Origin: Phoenix dactylifera | Taxonomy: Eukaryota; Streptophyta; Magnoliopsida; Arecales; Arecaceae | NCBI RefSeq assembly: GCF_009389715.1 | Contig: NC_052399.1 | Location: 9,798,585 to 9,862,584, forward strand | Length of the DNA: 64,000 bases | Direction of reading: 5' to 3' | In this document: positions 1 through 12,280 of the stretch, piece after piece | Numbering within the stretch: the stretch's first letter is position 1 | How the letters are laid out: each line of letters opens with the position of its first letter | The notes under the pieces: generated by a model | What the model was told of the DNA's origin: nothing | Databases searched by the model: none | What the model saw: the letters and a program-made list of their open reading frames with translations, nothing else | Program-made: the position numbers and the translations under genes

Positions 1-83
1 ATATTACATGTATATTTCATGTAATATGATCACCCTAATTTAACTTCACGGTAATTTTTGTTTACTCAAAATATTTCTTGCAG

Positions 84-2270
84 AGACTAGTGAATCAGTG
101 CTTACAATTAAGGAACCTCAAGGAAGAACCAATAGGGCTGTTTGGGGGCCTTTAAACAAAACTATAATAAGTGCTGGTGAAGATATGGTAATCCGTATAT
201 GGGATTGTGAGGTGGGAACAAGCATCCTCATATTTATAATTTTTCTCCAAAAAAGTACGTATTGGTATATTCATAGGGCAATACATTGCAATCCTTTTTT
301 GTGACTCTCAATTACATGTTTGTTCAGTGTTGGAATTTATATTTTGAATGTGCAGACTGGACACCTGCTGAAGGAGTCAGATAAAGAAACTGGTCATCAG
401 AAAACAATAACTCGACCATCAAAATCTGCAGATGATTCTCATTTCATCACAGCTTCCTTGGATAAAACTGCTAAGGTGATAATCTGTCTTGATTATATAA
501 CTATTATAAGATTTACCTTTATATTATGTCTGGTTGTCTTGTGATTGTGCTCTTAGTTGTTCATATGTAATCTTGACTTAGCTCTGGGATACAAGGACAT
601 TGACTCTTATCAAGACGTACGTGACAGAATGCCCTGTCAATGCTTGTACAATATCTCCGCTTCTTGACCATGTATTTATCTAACTTACTCATCTATGTCT
701 GCATCTGCTTGTGAGCTTTGTGCTATACCTTTGTAATATATTGTCATTTTTATTATTGTTAAAAACTTCTAGGCAAAATACATGCACAAAATTTTTATGT
801 AAATAAATGTCAAAATATGTTTTAACATCAGGGCTTCTTTAGGAATTTTTGATGATATTAGAATCTGGAAATGGGATAACTTGAACGCTTATATGTCGAG
901 GGTGCACTTAGAGGGCTCATGGTATTGGCAAAGACAAAAATCTAGTATCATATAGTTGTTCCTCTAGTTATCCACACTCCTTTTGGACTACCGTCAGAGG
1001 GTTCTTACTGAATGGTGACTTGATGTACCCTTTGTTAGTGGAAGATTATTGCGTAAACTGCATATAACCCAATGATCACTCAGCTATAAAGCATACACAC
1101 AAATATGAGATGCATATACACAGATATACTGAAATATTATGTCTTGAAAGAATAGGATATGATAACAGCTGAGATACAAGAATAGTTAATTATAGATCTT
1201 TTGCAGATATCATAGTTTATGAAATGGATGATCCCAATATATATGTATATGTATATATATAAGCATTCGTAAAGCACAATGGATGATCCCAATATCATAG
1301 TTCATGCTTTGTACAATAACTTCAACATCCACAAATTCCATCATTTAGTTGTCATTCGCATTCATGAAATGCAGTTCATACTTCCCATTAACATAAACAT
1401 CATACTTTAAGCTAACCATCCATCATTAAAAGTTAAAATTCATTTAAAATAAAATAAAATAAAAGAAATCGATTCCCTTCGTCCCGGGAAGCAAGTGACC
1501 TAACTCCTAAGTGTATCTGAGAAGTATATGGAAATCCCTTTTTGAATTTTAGATATTAAAACTATTTGATGCATATCCTAACCATATCAAACAAGTATCA
1601 AATCTGATACAATTTCAGATACAGAGATGGCATGCATATTGAACTATTTGTGTTTCCTAGTTACAGGGTATATGGTTTCCTTTCTAAAGATTTTAAGTTT
1701 TTTCAATAAAAAAAAAAGGTTTGGACCCTGTTGAGCTGGTAACATGGAGGCTTGGTCCTTGAATTGGTTCAAGAGTGTGAGTGCAAGTTTAAAACTCGCG
1801 ATTTTGTGGCAGATATAGAAATAGAGAAACTAGAAAGTCTTTTAGAGGTTACCTTTCAATATTGAGGAATAATATGCATCATGGGAAGTATTTTTTTATA
1901 TGTGCATGTTCCTGTTGCTAGATACTGGATTTTTGCTTTTATGTTAGTCTAGAGCTTCAGTTAATTTCTGAGTTGAATTTTGTTTTTTGTTTTTCTTTAG
2001 GTAATGATTGGAGGTGATCAGGATGCATCACATGTCACAACCACTGATCGCCGTGCTGGAAAGTTTGAGGCTAAATTTTTTCATAAGGTGATCTTTCTTC
2101 ATTTTTTGTCAATAACATGAAGTTTAGAATTTTAAATTAGAAATCATATGCTTATGCTGCATTTTCCTACTTGCAATACAGATTCTTCAAGAAGAGATTG
2201 GGGGTGTGAAAGGCATTTTGGACCAATAAATGCTCTAGCATTCAATCCTGATGGCAGAAAGTTCTCTTTC
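84..2270 (+). pseudogene. eIF3 subunit I (WD40) pseudogene, 5' part outside the window
   Basis: Five exon remnants match plant translation initiation factor eIF3i, a WD40 beta-propeller subunit of the eIF3 complex. They lie at 84-211 (TIISAGEDMVIRIWDCE), 356-475 (LLKESDKETGHQKTI), 582-671 (LWDTRTLTLIKTYVTE), 2001-2087 ([20 protein letters not shown]) and 2182 to about 2270 (GGVKG, then INALAFNPDGRK after a frame change). Exons 84-211 through 2182 are joined by recognisable splice borders. In the last remnant one C is missing after GGC near 2214; this breaks the frame and gives a TAA at 2227. The normal C-terminal continuation after NPDGR is absent downstream. The intron between 671 and 2001 is 1.3 kb. 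Identity is strong. Pseudogene status rests on the frameshift and the lost 3' end; a one-base sequencing error would explain only the first. Confidence 0.85.
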
Positions 2271-3009
2271 TGCCCTTCCTTGCCCTTCCTTTAGTTTATG
2301 TCTTTGTAGCCGTAGTTTTTGAAGTTACTAACAAAACAAAACAAGTTTCTGTGCTTATTATACAACTGTTTGTATATGCACGTCTTTTCATATTTATGAT
2401 GCTTTTAAATTTGTTATTGTACGCTTAATTGCATTATGTATGTGCCCTATTGCTTCTGTACTGCTTTTGGATGGTTTTTACTTTTATACTTGCTTAATTC
2501 TTCTTTTTGTCATCTCTAAAATGTTATTTGTGTGTCTGCATGCATGCCTGCATGTTCCAATGTGTGTGTACACTTGCACAAGTTTGGGATTTTAGTCTAA
2601 TATGAAAAGTAGGGAATACAAAAACTGTCCCATTTTTTTCCAACATGTTACTTTTTGTTATCTTTTACTGATTTTCACCTGGTGCCCTGGAGATTAGGTG
2701 GCACATTCAGATACTCATGCAATTTCTTTACTTGTTACTGAATAATTTAACGTGTTAATTATTATTTCCAGTTCTGGTATGGCAATTTTGTGGATAGTGT
2801 GAGTAAGCCAATTATATTTGGCACTATATCTATATACAAATTGTGCCATTGTAGTCGAGGATTTTGGAGTTATTAAAAGAAGTGAAGTTGTGGAGTTGAA
2901 AGGATATTTCACTGACAGAGTGATGTTACTTTAAAATGGTTCTAAATTCAACATTTTTTAAAAAGCCTCATGAATGAGGAACTGCAAAGTTGATACCATA
3001 TGATTGAGA

Positions 3010-3260
3010 CCAATGTCTGCTATGCCGATACCGGGCCCCGTACCGGTTGCCCAGTGGCACGGGTTAGTACGGCCCCACGCCGTGCCGTGCCGTGCCGACC
3101 CAGTACTAATGCAGTAGAGGTGGGGGAGAGGGAGAACGAGAAAAGGGGAGGGAGGAAGGAAGAGAGAGGCCGGCCGGCGGATGCCGGAAAGCCTCTGCGT
3201 GGAGGAGGCGGAGGCCGGGGAGATGCTGAGGCGGGCTTCGCCAATGGTCCCCTGTTTCGT
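3010..3260. repeat. GC-rich repeat-like patch
   Basis: A sharply GC-rich stretch sits inside AT-rich intergenic DNA. It begins with short iterations of the type CCGTGCCGTGCCG and ACCGGG/ACCGGT, and continues into a purine-rich GAGAGGGAGAACG run. Open frames occur on both strands (3000-3347 plus, 3020-3382 minus), as expected from base composition. A more AT-rich stretch with related GGTATGGTATGG iterations lies at 26270-26560 and may be the same repeat family. No coding function is supported. Confidence 0.4.
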
Positions 3261-4829
3261 TCAAATATATTGCCTATCATCTTTCTTCGCCAGCTGTTTC
3301 TCAGGTCTGCGCTTTCTTTCAGGGAGAAGGCAATCTTGTCTATGTAACAAATAAAGCTTGTTGTTTGTGTGTTTCTTGTCAAAAATGTCTGGTTGCATGC
3401 AGCTTTTAAATTTTTGTTTCATTCGAGCCTTTGGAAATTTTTCAACAATGCCTTCTGCTTTCACCACTGATGAGTTCTGCACTGTTTCAGAATGTGAGCG
3501 TGGTGCAGATCTTGCATCATTTCTGTGACTAAAACCTGACCCTCTTCAGAATGCTGAAAAATGTGAAGCTGCATTCCTGAGAAGTCAGTTTGGATATTTG
3601 ATTGTAGCCTTGCACACTAGCCTCAATTGGCAGACGGATGGTCTTTTAGGCTTATGTTGGTGGTGCACTTTTAGGTTATATTTGGTTTTCCACTTTTCTT
3701 GCAGTGTTTAGAAAAATCATCATTTATCATCCATTTTTCTCCGCCTATGTTTGAGTAGGAGCATCATTCTGATAAAAAACCTGGCCTAGCAGTACTTCAC
3801 AGAGTGAATCGGTGATGCTGCTGAACCAGCGGTGGAAGTTCCATACACGGCTTGTACTAGTAAGAAAGACCTGAAGATCACTTCTGGCCAGGACATTTGG
3901 TGTTTAAAACAAGAGCCTTAGTCTATAAGTTGTGGTCCTTTATGATGTGCCTTGTAAATTTTTCACTTGGTCCAGTTTAAAGTTTTAAAGTTTATCCAAT
4001 ATGTAATCTTAATGATAACTGGAAAGTTGAGGTCCTTTAGGCAACTGCAATTATTTAATTCTAACACACAAGTCGGTCCAATTATCTCATGCCTTGGAGA
4101 GTTAAATATGTGGTGTCCCAACCTTAGCTATAAACCATTCAACTCTACTGATCATTCTACCTTTTGATCTTATAAGAATGGCATATGGAGAGGAAGAAAG
4201 TTGAGTCCACGTAAGATCCGCGATGCTATTCTTCTAGAGTTATTGCATGCAAGTGCCATGTCTGTCCATTATCCAAGGTTTTCACACAACGACGTGGTTT
4301 CTACCTCGATAGGTGATCAATAGCAGATGATCTGAGATCTTAGATTATCTCGCACAAAAATAAAAGATGGAGTGGTTCTGGAAAGAGGGATTTCAGATAT
4401 ATTTCATTGATGGGTGTCTGATATGAAACAAACCTCGCTGGTGTAAATCCTTGCTAGTATCCAGCTGCCTCTAAGCTTGGATTGTTTGGGGTCTGGTTCA
4501 GGTTCAGGCACAAACTACTCACAGATTGATTCAGGCCGACTCCAGCTAGGACTTGACATGAAAAATTTCTTCTCCTTTTGTTTCGGTTATCTTAGGCAGG
4601 AAATATTCCATAGCTCTTTCCCGTTGCCTAGGGAACCTTGATGAAGAGAAGATTCAAATCCAAGTCTTCGGTACAACCAACAAGGACTTTACCAGGTGGC
4701 TAAGTTTTCACTTTCAAATATCCAAATACTTGTATATAGATCTAATAAAATATAATAATAAGTAACTTGTTGCATGATCTTTTAAAATTAAAAGGAGAAA
4801 GGACATGGATCTTTAATGGTATATGATGA

Positions 4830-5800
4830 TATAGTATCACTAATGTTCTCTGGTACTAGAATTGCTTCAAAGGACATGTCACATGCATGCACCAATATAC
4901 ATGAGCTAATAATGTCATCATACTTTGCTATGAATTGCTTTTTATATGACAATGCAGCACAACAATGATCTAGGAGGATCCTCATATTGATGTACACCAC
5001 TTTGGCCACTACGAACAGAGCTGGACAGGAACAGAAGTAGGATCCACTACATTAGGAAGCCGACTCATAGGCCTAACTTTCAGAGGTCATAACTTGATCA
5101 TACGACGTCCGATTGAGATGATTTTTTTCTTTTGAATTAAGCAATGTTTGAGATCTACGATGTGACACCCTTTAAGGGATGGCGCCCTTAGTGATCAATC
5201 CCAAATTTCATCATTTGGGCGTGAAATGAACCGGTCAAATCGAAAGTTAATTTTTTTTTTGGGTAAGATTTTGATCAGGCGTAGCTTTCTATCCAAGAAG
5301 AATCAGACGAAGCAACACAAGGAAGAGTTGATGTAGAAGCCGAGAACTATCTCTTTAGAATTTTTATCTTTTTTAAAAAAATATATATACTAGTAATATC
5401 TATTTTAGGAAAGAAAGTTTTGGTTGATTTAGGAAGTATTACCAAGGAGTGATGGTATTGAACTATCACATTCATATCATCAGCTATATACCTTTTTCCG
5501 GTGCTTGAGTTGCTTCATATGCAATATCACATGCGTGCACTCACATACACATCCTAATAATATTGTTGTTAAACTTCCAATGGGCCATTATTACCATCAC
5601 ATATTATAGAAAAATATGGCGTCGCAGTAGGCCGTTGAATCAGTGAATGCATTATCGAAAACAGATCGATGTTGGTGCTACTCAACATTGTCACTCAGAT
5701 CATCAGTTATACGTCAGATACTCAAATTGCATCGTATACCTTATCACATGCATGCACTAACATACCTGTGCTTATAATGTCGTTAGACCATGGTACGAGC
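4830..5800. repeat. Three diverged copies of a ~100-bp dispersed repeat
   Basis: Three stretches share the core ATCACATGCATGCACTAACA followed by a near-identical tail (TAATAATGT..GTTA). The cores start near 4878, 5525 and 5744. Each is preceded by a similar lead containing ATTGCTTC- or ATTGCATC-like sequence. The copies differ by substitutions and small gaps. No terminal repeats or target duplication were identified. Confidence 0.5.
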
Positions 5801-6178
5801 CAAACTGCCAATCATCTTTTATAGACAAATTAAGTATGCTAAAGCCATAGTTGCATGAATAAACTAGCCAAAAGCTATTCCCCTGCTACTTGAGACGAAT
5901 GGTTAATTGAAGCCAATTTTCCGTGGCCCACCAGTGCGGAAGGGGCGTTTGTCCTTTGACGTTGCCAAGGGTCCTTTTGCAAGCCGCTTGAGATCCCAGC
6001 AACTCAAAAGCAAAATCAAAATCAAAATCAAAGGAGAGCTGGATGGTGGTTTCTTAAAGCATGCACCCCAAAGTTTCAGACACTTGCCATTTGCATTATA
6101 GAAGCAAGCAATCCTCCTTCTTCAACCCACCCATCGTGCATGTGCTTCCCCACTCTTTATCACTTCTTGATGATCACA

Positions 6179-6775
6179 ATGGCTGAATCCCATGATTCCC
6201 TCCACCTCCAATGTAAACTAAGCTACATCAGACTGACCAATCTCGGCAACGTTGGTCTCACGAAGAATCTCTTTATGAGATGCTATATCTCTGCTGGGAG
6301 TGGAAGGAGGATTCAGATCGACACTCGTGAAATCCCATCGAGGGATGATCTAACATGGGACTGCATCGCATCGGTGGAGTGTCAGGGGCCCTCGAGCCGG
6401 ATGCAAGAGCTACGAGAGCAACACAGCATCGTGTTCGAGCTACGCCGGAGGAAAGAGATGCCGGTTCTTGGGAGACTAGCAAGGTCTGAGCTTTTCGGAA
6501 GAGCTGAGATTGCATGGAGAGATGTATGGGGGTCAACTGACATGTCCGTAGAGAGACAGGTTAGTCTTGGTCCGACGAAATGTTTGCCCGTTGCCGTTGA
6601 GCCGCCTGTGTTGGTGGTCAGGGTGGAGGTTGGAGTGTCAAAAGCGGCGGAGAATGGGAGAGTTGGCCGGAGGGTAGAGTGGAAGGAGGGATGTAGCTGT
6701 GGAGACTGTGAGTGGAGGAGCGTGGGCGAGGACGAGGTGGGTGTGTTTGCAGTGGCAGATGATGCATGCGAGTAG
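6179..6775 (+). CDS. C2-domain-like protein, single exon
   Basis: An uninterrupted 198-residue frame. I chose the ATG at 6179 (MAESHDSLHLQ), which leads directly into the first predicted strand; in-frame ATGs at 6140 and 6170 would only add MCFPTLYHFL-type sequence. The N-terminal half has the spacing of a plant C2 fold: a hydrophobic strand (LHLQCKLSYIRLTNL), then LFMRCYISAG, IDTREIP, LTWDCIASVEC, SIVFELRRR and LFGRAEIAWRDV. This resembles small plant C2 proteins that bind membrane lipid, often in a calcium-dependent way. The calcium-binding aspartates are not clearly present, so binding may be calcium-independent. The C-terminus (VEVGVSKAAENG, then a Cys-rich CSCGDCEW) is unassigned. There is no signal peptide or membrane segment. 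The family call is by pattern and is moderate. Confidence 0.6.
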   Translation: MAESHDSLHLQCKLSYIRLTNLGNVGLTKNLFMRCYISAGSGRRIQIDTREIPSRDDLTWDCIASVECQGPSSRMQELREQHSIVFELRRRKEMPVLGRLARSELFGRAEIAWRDVWGSTDMSVERQVSLGPTKCLPVAVEPPVLVVRVEVGVSKAAENGRVGRRVEWKEGCSCGDCEWRSVGEDEVGVFAVADDACE

Positions 6776-6862
6776 TTCTCCATGCTAAACTTATATTACT
6801 GTGCATTTGTTTCAATCTAATTGTATAATTTTTGTTTCTCCATATGGCCTGGTGTTGATATA

Positions 6863-6881
6863 CCTCCCTCCCTCCCTCTCC

Positions 6882-6950
<69 letters not shown>
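6863..6950. repeat. Compound microsatellite (CCCT/CT)n(GT)n
   Basis: A CCTC/CT-rich tract changes into about 30 bases of CT and then about 30 bases of TG. It lies less than 100 bases past the stop codon of the C2-like gene, probably in or just after its 3' UTR. Length polymorphism is likely. Confidence 0.9.
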
Positions 6951-6951
<1 letters not shown>

Positions 6952-7860
6952 TCTGATGATGTTTGTTCCGAATTAAGCACTTAATTACAGGAAGTATGTG
7001 GAAAATTTAACACCCTAAACTAACATCTTGATGACTGCATAAGTATAGATCTATACTTACAATAACTATGGGTTCTCATTGGCATCCCCAATTACGCCAT
7101 GCTATCGCAAATTTTAGGGAGACAGATAGATGGTCTGTCCATTTGATTTGCTGCCCAACAGTGTTAATTTCTTGTGAGAGACCTTGTCATGCATGCACGC
7201 CAAGAAATACACCCATCCAAATCCGAGGCATTTGTTAGGTTATTCAAGACCCTGCTTGCTAACAACCAGTGCATGCACATCAGTGGCATTCAATATATAT
7301 AATAACTGCTGAGCGTGGAGTAACATAGTACAAGCATGGTGCTAAATGAACAACTGGTCTTGTGAGACATGAAGGCAGCAAAAGCATTACCAGATCCTAC
7401 AATACATGACAAAGACTTGTTCAGTGGTGGATCCATGGTGAGATTGCTCAAGGGAGAAGGGGAAGGACTCAACATCTCAAAAATGTTTCACCCTTAGCTC
7501 AGCCTACTTGGGAGAATCATGCTGAGAATACTTCAGAGATAACGAGGCTTTAATTTATCGGGAGCCGAATTCGCCAAGCTAGGCTAGAAAAGCTGGGGTC
7601 CATGGTCATTCAATCCTGCACCATTTTACAATAGGTAACACGACCAAACTTCATCGAAATTGACGAGAGAGTCGTGGATGCAGGACAAAATCGTCCTGAA
7701 ACAAGGTCAAGGGCCAAGCCTATACCTTCACTGCCAAAAACCCCAGAAAGATCTCCAAACACTTAATAAAATAAAAAATACAAGGTGACCCTTGACTCAT
7801 AAGTATCCAATGAATTTAAGTTTTGCAAATAAGTTAATAATAGGTCAAATTACATTCCAC
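6951..7860. other. Intergenic, nothing recognised
   Basis: I found no conserved frame, RNA gene or element boundary here. A short minus-strand frame at 7290-7475 has no recognisable motifs. Confidence 0.4.
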
Positions 7861-7899
7861 CAAATATCAGTTCAAAATAGAGCATCACTACTATTACTA

Positions 7900-9970
7900 T
7901 AAATTGCATTTTGAGACAAAACTATTAAGGCCCACCTGGGCCCAGCCCATTTGACCGGCCCAAGTTCGGCCCAAAGGGGGGCGAACGAGCATGTACCAGC
8001 CGAGGAGTCTTCCTCTTCTCCTTTCGGCAATTTCGACCGAGATGAGAAGTTCCTGAGGGACCCTAGGGCTCCTCCATAAGAGAGAGAGAGGCCCACCTCC
8101 ATAGCCCTCCACCAACAATCATCGAGCCCTCTTTTCTCTCTTTGAATTCATGGCAGCTCACCTTCATGTTCCCCAAAAATTAGAGCTTGAGACACCACCT
8201 ACGTAACAACCCCGACCTTCCTCTTCTCTCCATAACCCAAAATCATGACAGTCGGCTCTAGCAATCAGCCGAAAATTGATCGAAACTTAGACCTTGTTTT
8301 TTTCCTTATTTTGGGCTAAAGTTTTTCCTCTTTTTCGGTCACCGACGCCACCGTTCCTTGATGTCGAGGCCTTGGTTGAGTCGCCTGGCCTCCCTACTTT
8401 CTTCCCTAGTGGAGCCATGGCCGCCCGTGAGCGACCAATGGTCGAAAATCAGGAAAAGGCTCTGATTCTCCTATTTTTTGAGCCTTTTTCTTGGATTTTC
8501 TTGCCGACCGTCCACCACCTTAGGCAACTGTCCAAGTCCCCTGGCACGACCCCCGACTATCCACTTCTCTCTCAACTTTCTCTCTCTAGAATATCTCCTT
8601 TCTCCCTCTTCTTGTTACTTTAAAACTAGTAAAGTTACTGAATAGGAATTAATTTTGCTTTTAATATTTTTAAATAGGTTTAGCAAATTCATCTAGTAAA
8701 GTTTGTAAGTCTAAGATAAAAGAGATAAGTAGATCTTGTATGCTTTATTATTTTTCTGATTATTATGTTTTTTATGCATAAGATTTGCATGTGAAAATAT
8801 CATATTTTTTAAAAAAATTAAAGACCAAGCATATAATATTATGAAACTCATGATTTATTGCGAAATAATGATTCCATAAATATTTTAATATTAATGACTT
8901 GTTTATAAACTATCAACTCCATATTTATGATATTTATATTTTTGTTATGAAAACAATAGTTTCTTGATTATTCTATTGTTTAAGGGTTAATAATGAACTG
9001 TGAACTCTTTATAGCTTTTTAGCAATTTATTCATGTATGATTCAAGAGAATATTATTTAAGATAACTGTGGCAAAATGCTCTCATATAACTATATATGAT
9101 CTCTAAAAGTAGGGTAGATCAACATCCAGAGCTAGTTCACTAGTTTCATATGATATTATCAGTAGGTAACAGTAGTTGGCATATAACCCTACCAACGGAT
9201 AATAATAGCTGACATACGACCTTGTCAGTGGGTAATAATAGTTGGCATACGACCCTACCAACAGATAGTATTAGTTGGTATTTATCGATTATGGCTCTGT
9301 CAAGGGTATAATGACCTTAGCATTTAGTCTGAGAGTAGTAATTTAATCAATGATATGGTTAAATGATAAATAATTTATAATTTTATTTATGTTATACACC
9401 TGAAATTATGTTTAAGACATATTGATGACTTATACATGCATGATTGACTTTATGGCTTACTTTACATATGATACTATAAGATATTCTATCTTGCAATAAT
9501 TGTTATTTTCTCTATATGATGCATCAATTTATGCAAAACCTTATGATTGATCTCGTAAGGTAATGAAAGATTTACTTACTGAGCTGTGTTGCTTAATTAT
9601 CTCTATTTTATTTTTCCATCTTCAAACAAATAGGGTCAGTAAGGATGAAGCATGGTTCAGGCTTAGGAGTTTGTCCTAGCAAGCTTGGCAATTTATAGCT
9701 GAATTTTAGTTTCTTAGTCGATTATAAGTTTGTAGCTTAGTAATTTTTAAATATTGAAGATTATGGGATTTGGTATTTATATTTGGATTTAGATTCTTTA
9801 AATTGATGTTTACTTTGTTATCTAATGGATGATGAAAATTAGATTTTTATTTATTATATTTTATTTGTGATGGATTTGGAAGTTAAATGTAATGCTTGAC
9901 TTCGTGTTATCATGGGTTGTATCTCTCGGTAGCATGGTCGTATTATATCCCAGATTTGGGGCATGAGAGA
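7900..9970 (+). mobile_element. Possible Ty3/gypsy-type LTR remnant
   Basis: The block has the look of a long monocot LTR: a GC-rich leader with repeated GGCCCA words near 7930-7975, CT-rich leader-like sequence to about 8620, a long AT-rich middle with a short tandem repeat (9160-9285), and a 3' end reading ATCCCAGATTTGGGGC near 9950. No PBS, tract, second LTR or target duplication was found, so boundaries are approximate and a solo LTR is only one option. The 109-residue frame at 8294-8623 has no recognisable domain. Confidence 0.35.
9160..9285. repeat. Tandem repeat of ~33-35 bp with paired arms
   Basis: Three or four imperfect units of the type GTTGGCATACGACCCTACCA repeat with a 33-35 base period. 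Within each of the first three units the ends are complementary: GTTGG/CCAAC (9175-9196), CTGAC/GTCAG (9209-9228) and GTTGG/CCAAC (9241-9262). The middle unit differs on both arms while keeping complementarity. A further half unit follows near 9273. Confidence 0.65.
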
Positions 9971-12020
9971 AACCATTTCCAAAAAGTCCAACATCAATGT
10001 AGCTTTCTAGATCATTTTGAACTACCTTAATCGAAACTAGAAATTTTTAGCCATTTTATTGAAGATCTATAATGCTGATGTATTACCGATAAAGTTCAAC
10101 TTAATTATGAAAATACCATTCCATGGTTTTACTAAATTGAGGATGATTACATTTTTGGTCACTTTTTTAATCTCTATAGAAATATTTGTTACTTGGTTTA
10201 CAAGTCCTATAGGACCTAGAAAACTATTTTTGCTAAAGATTTTATGGATCTTAGGAATCCAACCCTCCAAATATCTCAATGTACTCAATTTTGATTATTA
10301 AAAAATTAATAAAGCTTCGTATTTACTTGATGTGCTTGGTATATTCTCTTTTTTGCATGGTGGATTTTGCATGATTTTTGTGGATTGTGATAACTAGCAA
10401 AACAATTAGTTGGGGAGTCTTTAGTTGCCAAGTATCTTGAAGGTGTCAATTGGAGGAGTCCCTGGCGATAACGAGGTCATCTTGGGATAATGAGGTCTTC
10501 TTGACACTCATGCAAAAAAAACTACTAGTTAACCCTTCTTCTAATTTCTTTCTAATTAGTATCTAGAAACTTAGTTTTTAATTTTTAAATTGATAATTGC
10601 TTTCAAAATTCTAGGTTTAGATTTATTTTTCTTGTATTGCTTGCTTTAATCTTTTGCTGGATGAATTTGAAGCCTGTGCTACGTCCTCAGCTTGTGTCAT
10701 TGACATAATTCAAATTGTTGCATGTTTATTATTCTTAGAGTCATAGGTGCTCCTCCAACCCAGAGAGAAAGAATAAAGTTAATAACCATGACAAGTATAA
10801 CTCAAATTAACCCAAATTAGAATTCTAACCTTGGTAAGCAGAGTGGATATTGGATAACAAGTGCACATAAAAAAGATTCTTCAATTACATGATACATGTC
10901 TTTGCCTCTCTAACATAAGCTATGGAAACTATTAAAATACAACTTATTGGAAATCTTAAGCTAATTTCTCTGACAAAAATTCATCACTAGCTTACACCAA
11001 ACATGCAAGGCTTATGGCTCCAAATTAGGGGACTCCTTTTCAATTATGAAAATTGCTTTTTTTTGAAAAATATACATGAAATAATTTTACAACAATGTCA
11101 AATATATTCTCCTCTTTGCCCATTTTCATGCTTAAGCGTGACGTCATTTATGTATAAATGAAACGCTCGAGGCGCCAAGAGCATCGCAAACATACCTTCC
11201 TATAAAGTTTTATACATGTCAATATAATTCATAGTTTATCTATATCTGCAATATCATACCCTCATAAAAATTATGCCTACTAGATCTTTATAACATGTAG
11301 TGCAAAACATGTTTTAAGAGGAGCAATAGATAATAGATTCACCCTATGCTTAACTAAAAACACAGATACAGATTTGTTGCTCAAAATTTTGAGGAAAGAA
11401 ATGTATATTCAAATTTCAAAAAGTTTAAGAAAGATGGTTTAAATTGAAGCGATGATCTTGATGATATATACCATATATCCGCATAAAAATTTTTAAATAA
11501 AAGCGCGCGCGCACATACATATATACATATACTGTATGCATTAATTACCGGTGCCGCCTTCCTTATTTCAAATGTATTGAAATTCAAATTATAACAGAAC
11601 AACTACCAAATTTAGTTCGAGAATAGTAATATCTCTTATTATCTAAACAGGACATCCGAGTTCCAATTCTATTCTGGATGGTCATGATTTTCCTTTAATC
11701 CTCGATTGGTTTTCCTTATCTGGAACCTATTACCAGATATGATATTCCAAAAAAGAGGAGAAATATTTGGTGCCAGAAGTGGCTTGTAGCTTTGCTCTTT
11801 CCCAAAACATAGCCATCCGAACCGGAGATACCATCAGCTTCCCCGTAAGCTGAACCGCCAAGCCCATCCGCTTGCACGCAAGCAATAAATTAAAGCGAAG
11901 CAAGTGAGCGAATCTGCCGTGAACCGGTGACGGGATCTAGAGAGAGAATAAAGAGGCTGCAGAGCGCGCCACGTCATCCCGGAGATCGAGCTAGCTACTC
12001 GAGTATTATTGGTTGGATCA
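9971..12020. other. Intergenic, AT-rich, no supported gene
   Basis: Both strands carry short frames at 10059-10301 that could be decayed retroelement coding sequence, but I could not match them to a domain. The rest is AT-rich without recognised element ends. The stretch from about 11800 becomes GC-richer on approach to the DUF4057 gene. Confidence 0.35.
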
Positions 12021-12026
12021 GGTCCA

Positions 12027-12136
12027 CCGCTCAGCTGGTGGACCACTTCAACCGCGGAGCAACACGGATGGGCTGGTCCACCAAACGCTTCCGTGCGTGT
12101 TGCTTCGCGGATGGGCTGGTCCACCAACTCAGCGGT
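12027..12136. repeat. Imperfect inverted repeat upstream of the DUF4057 gene
   Basis: About 39 bases at 12027-12065 (from CCGCTCAGCTGGTGGACCAC) are nearly complementary to 12098-12136 (ending GGTCCACCAACTCAGCGG), with around 30 bases between. The words CGGATGGGCTGGTCCACCA also occur as a direct repeat, near 12065 and 12108. It lies about 150-250 bases upstream of the start codon. Confidence 0.7.
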
Positions 12137-12139
12137 CGA

Positions 12140-12182
12140 CCTCTGAGAGAAAGAGAGAGAGAGAAAGAGAGAGAGAGAGAGC
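12140..12182. repeat. (GA)n tract upstream of the DUF4057 gene
   Basis: An interrupted GAGAGA/GAAA tract lies 100-140 bases before the start codon, followed by a second GA-rich stretch at 12236-12272. GA/CT tracts are common in plant promoters and 5' UTRs; a regulatory role here is inference. Confidence 0.7.
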
Positions 12183-12280
12183 GCTTAGAAAAGAGAAGGC
12201 CCAACTTTCGTATATTCTACTCCTCTTCATGTGACTGAGAGAGCATCGGAGGAGAGAGAGAGGGGGGTTGAGAGGAAGCG

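Larger units (their letters stand above)
2271..6178. other. Intergenic region with no recognisable gene
   Basis: No conserved reading frame was found here. It contains a GC-rich patch (about 3010-3260) and three diverged copies of a roughly 100-bp repeat (4830-5800), listed separately. The stretch 5033-5340 is low-complexity to repeat-like but was not assigned. The short ORFs look like chance frames. Confidence 0.5.

Noticed and set aside
3000..3382. Overlapping ORFs on both strands in the GC-rich patch
   Set aside because: Open frames on both strands reflect base composition and short repeats; no homology recognised.
10059..10301. Open frames on both strands
   Set aside because: No domain could be matched; a decayed retroelement origin is possible but not shown.
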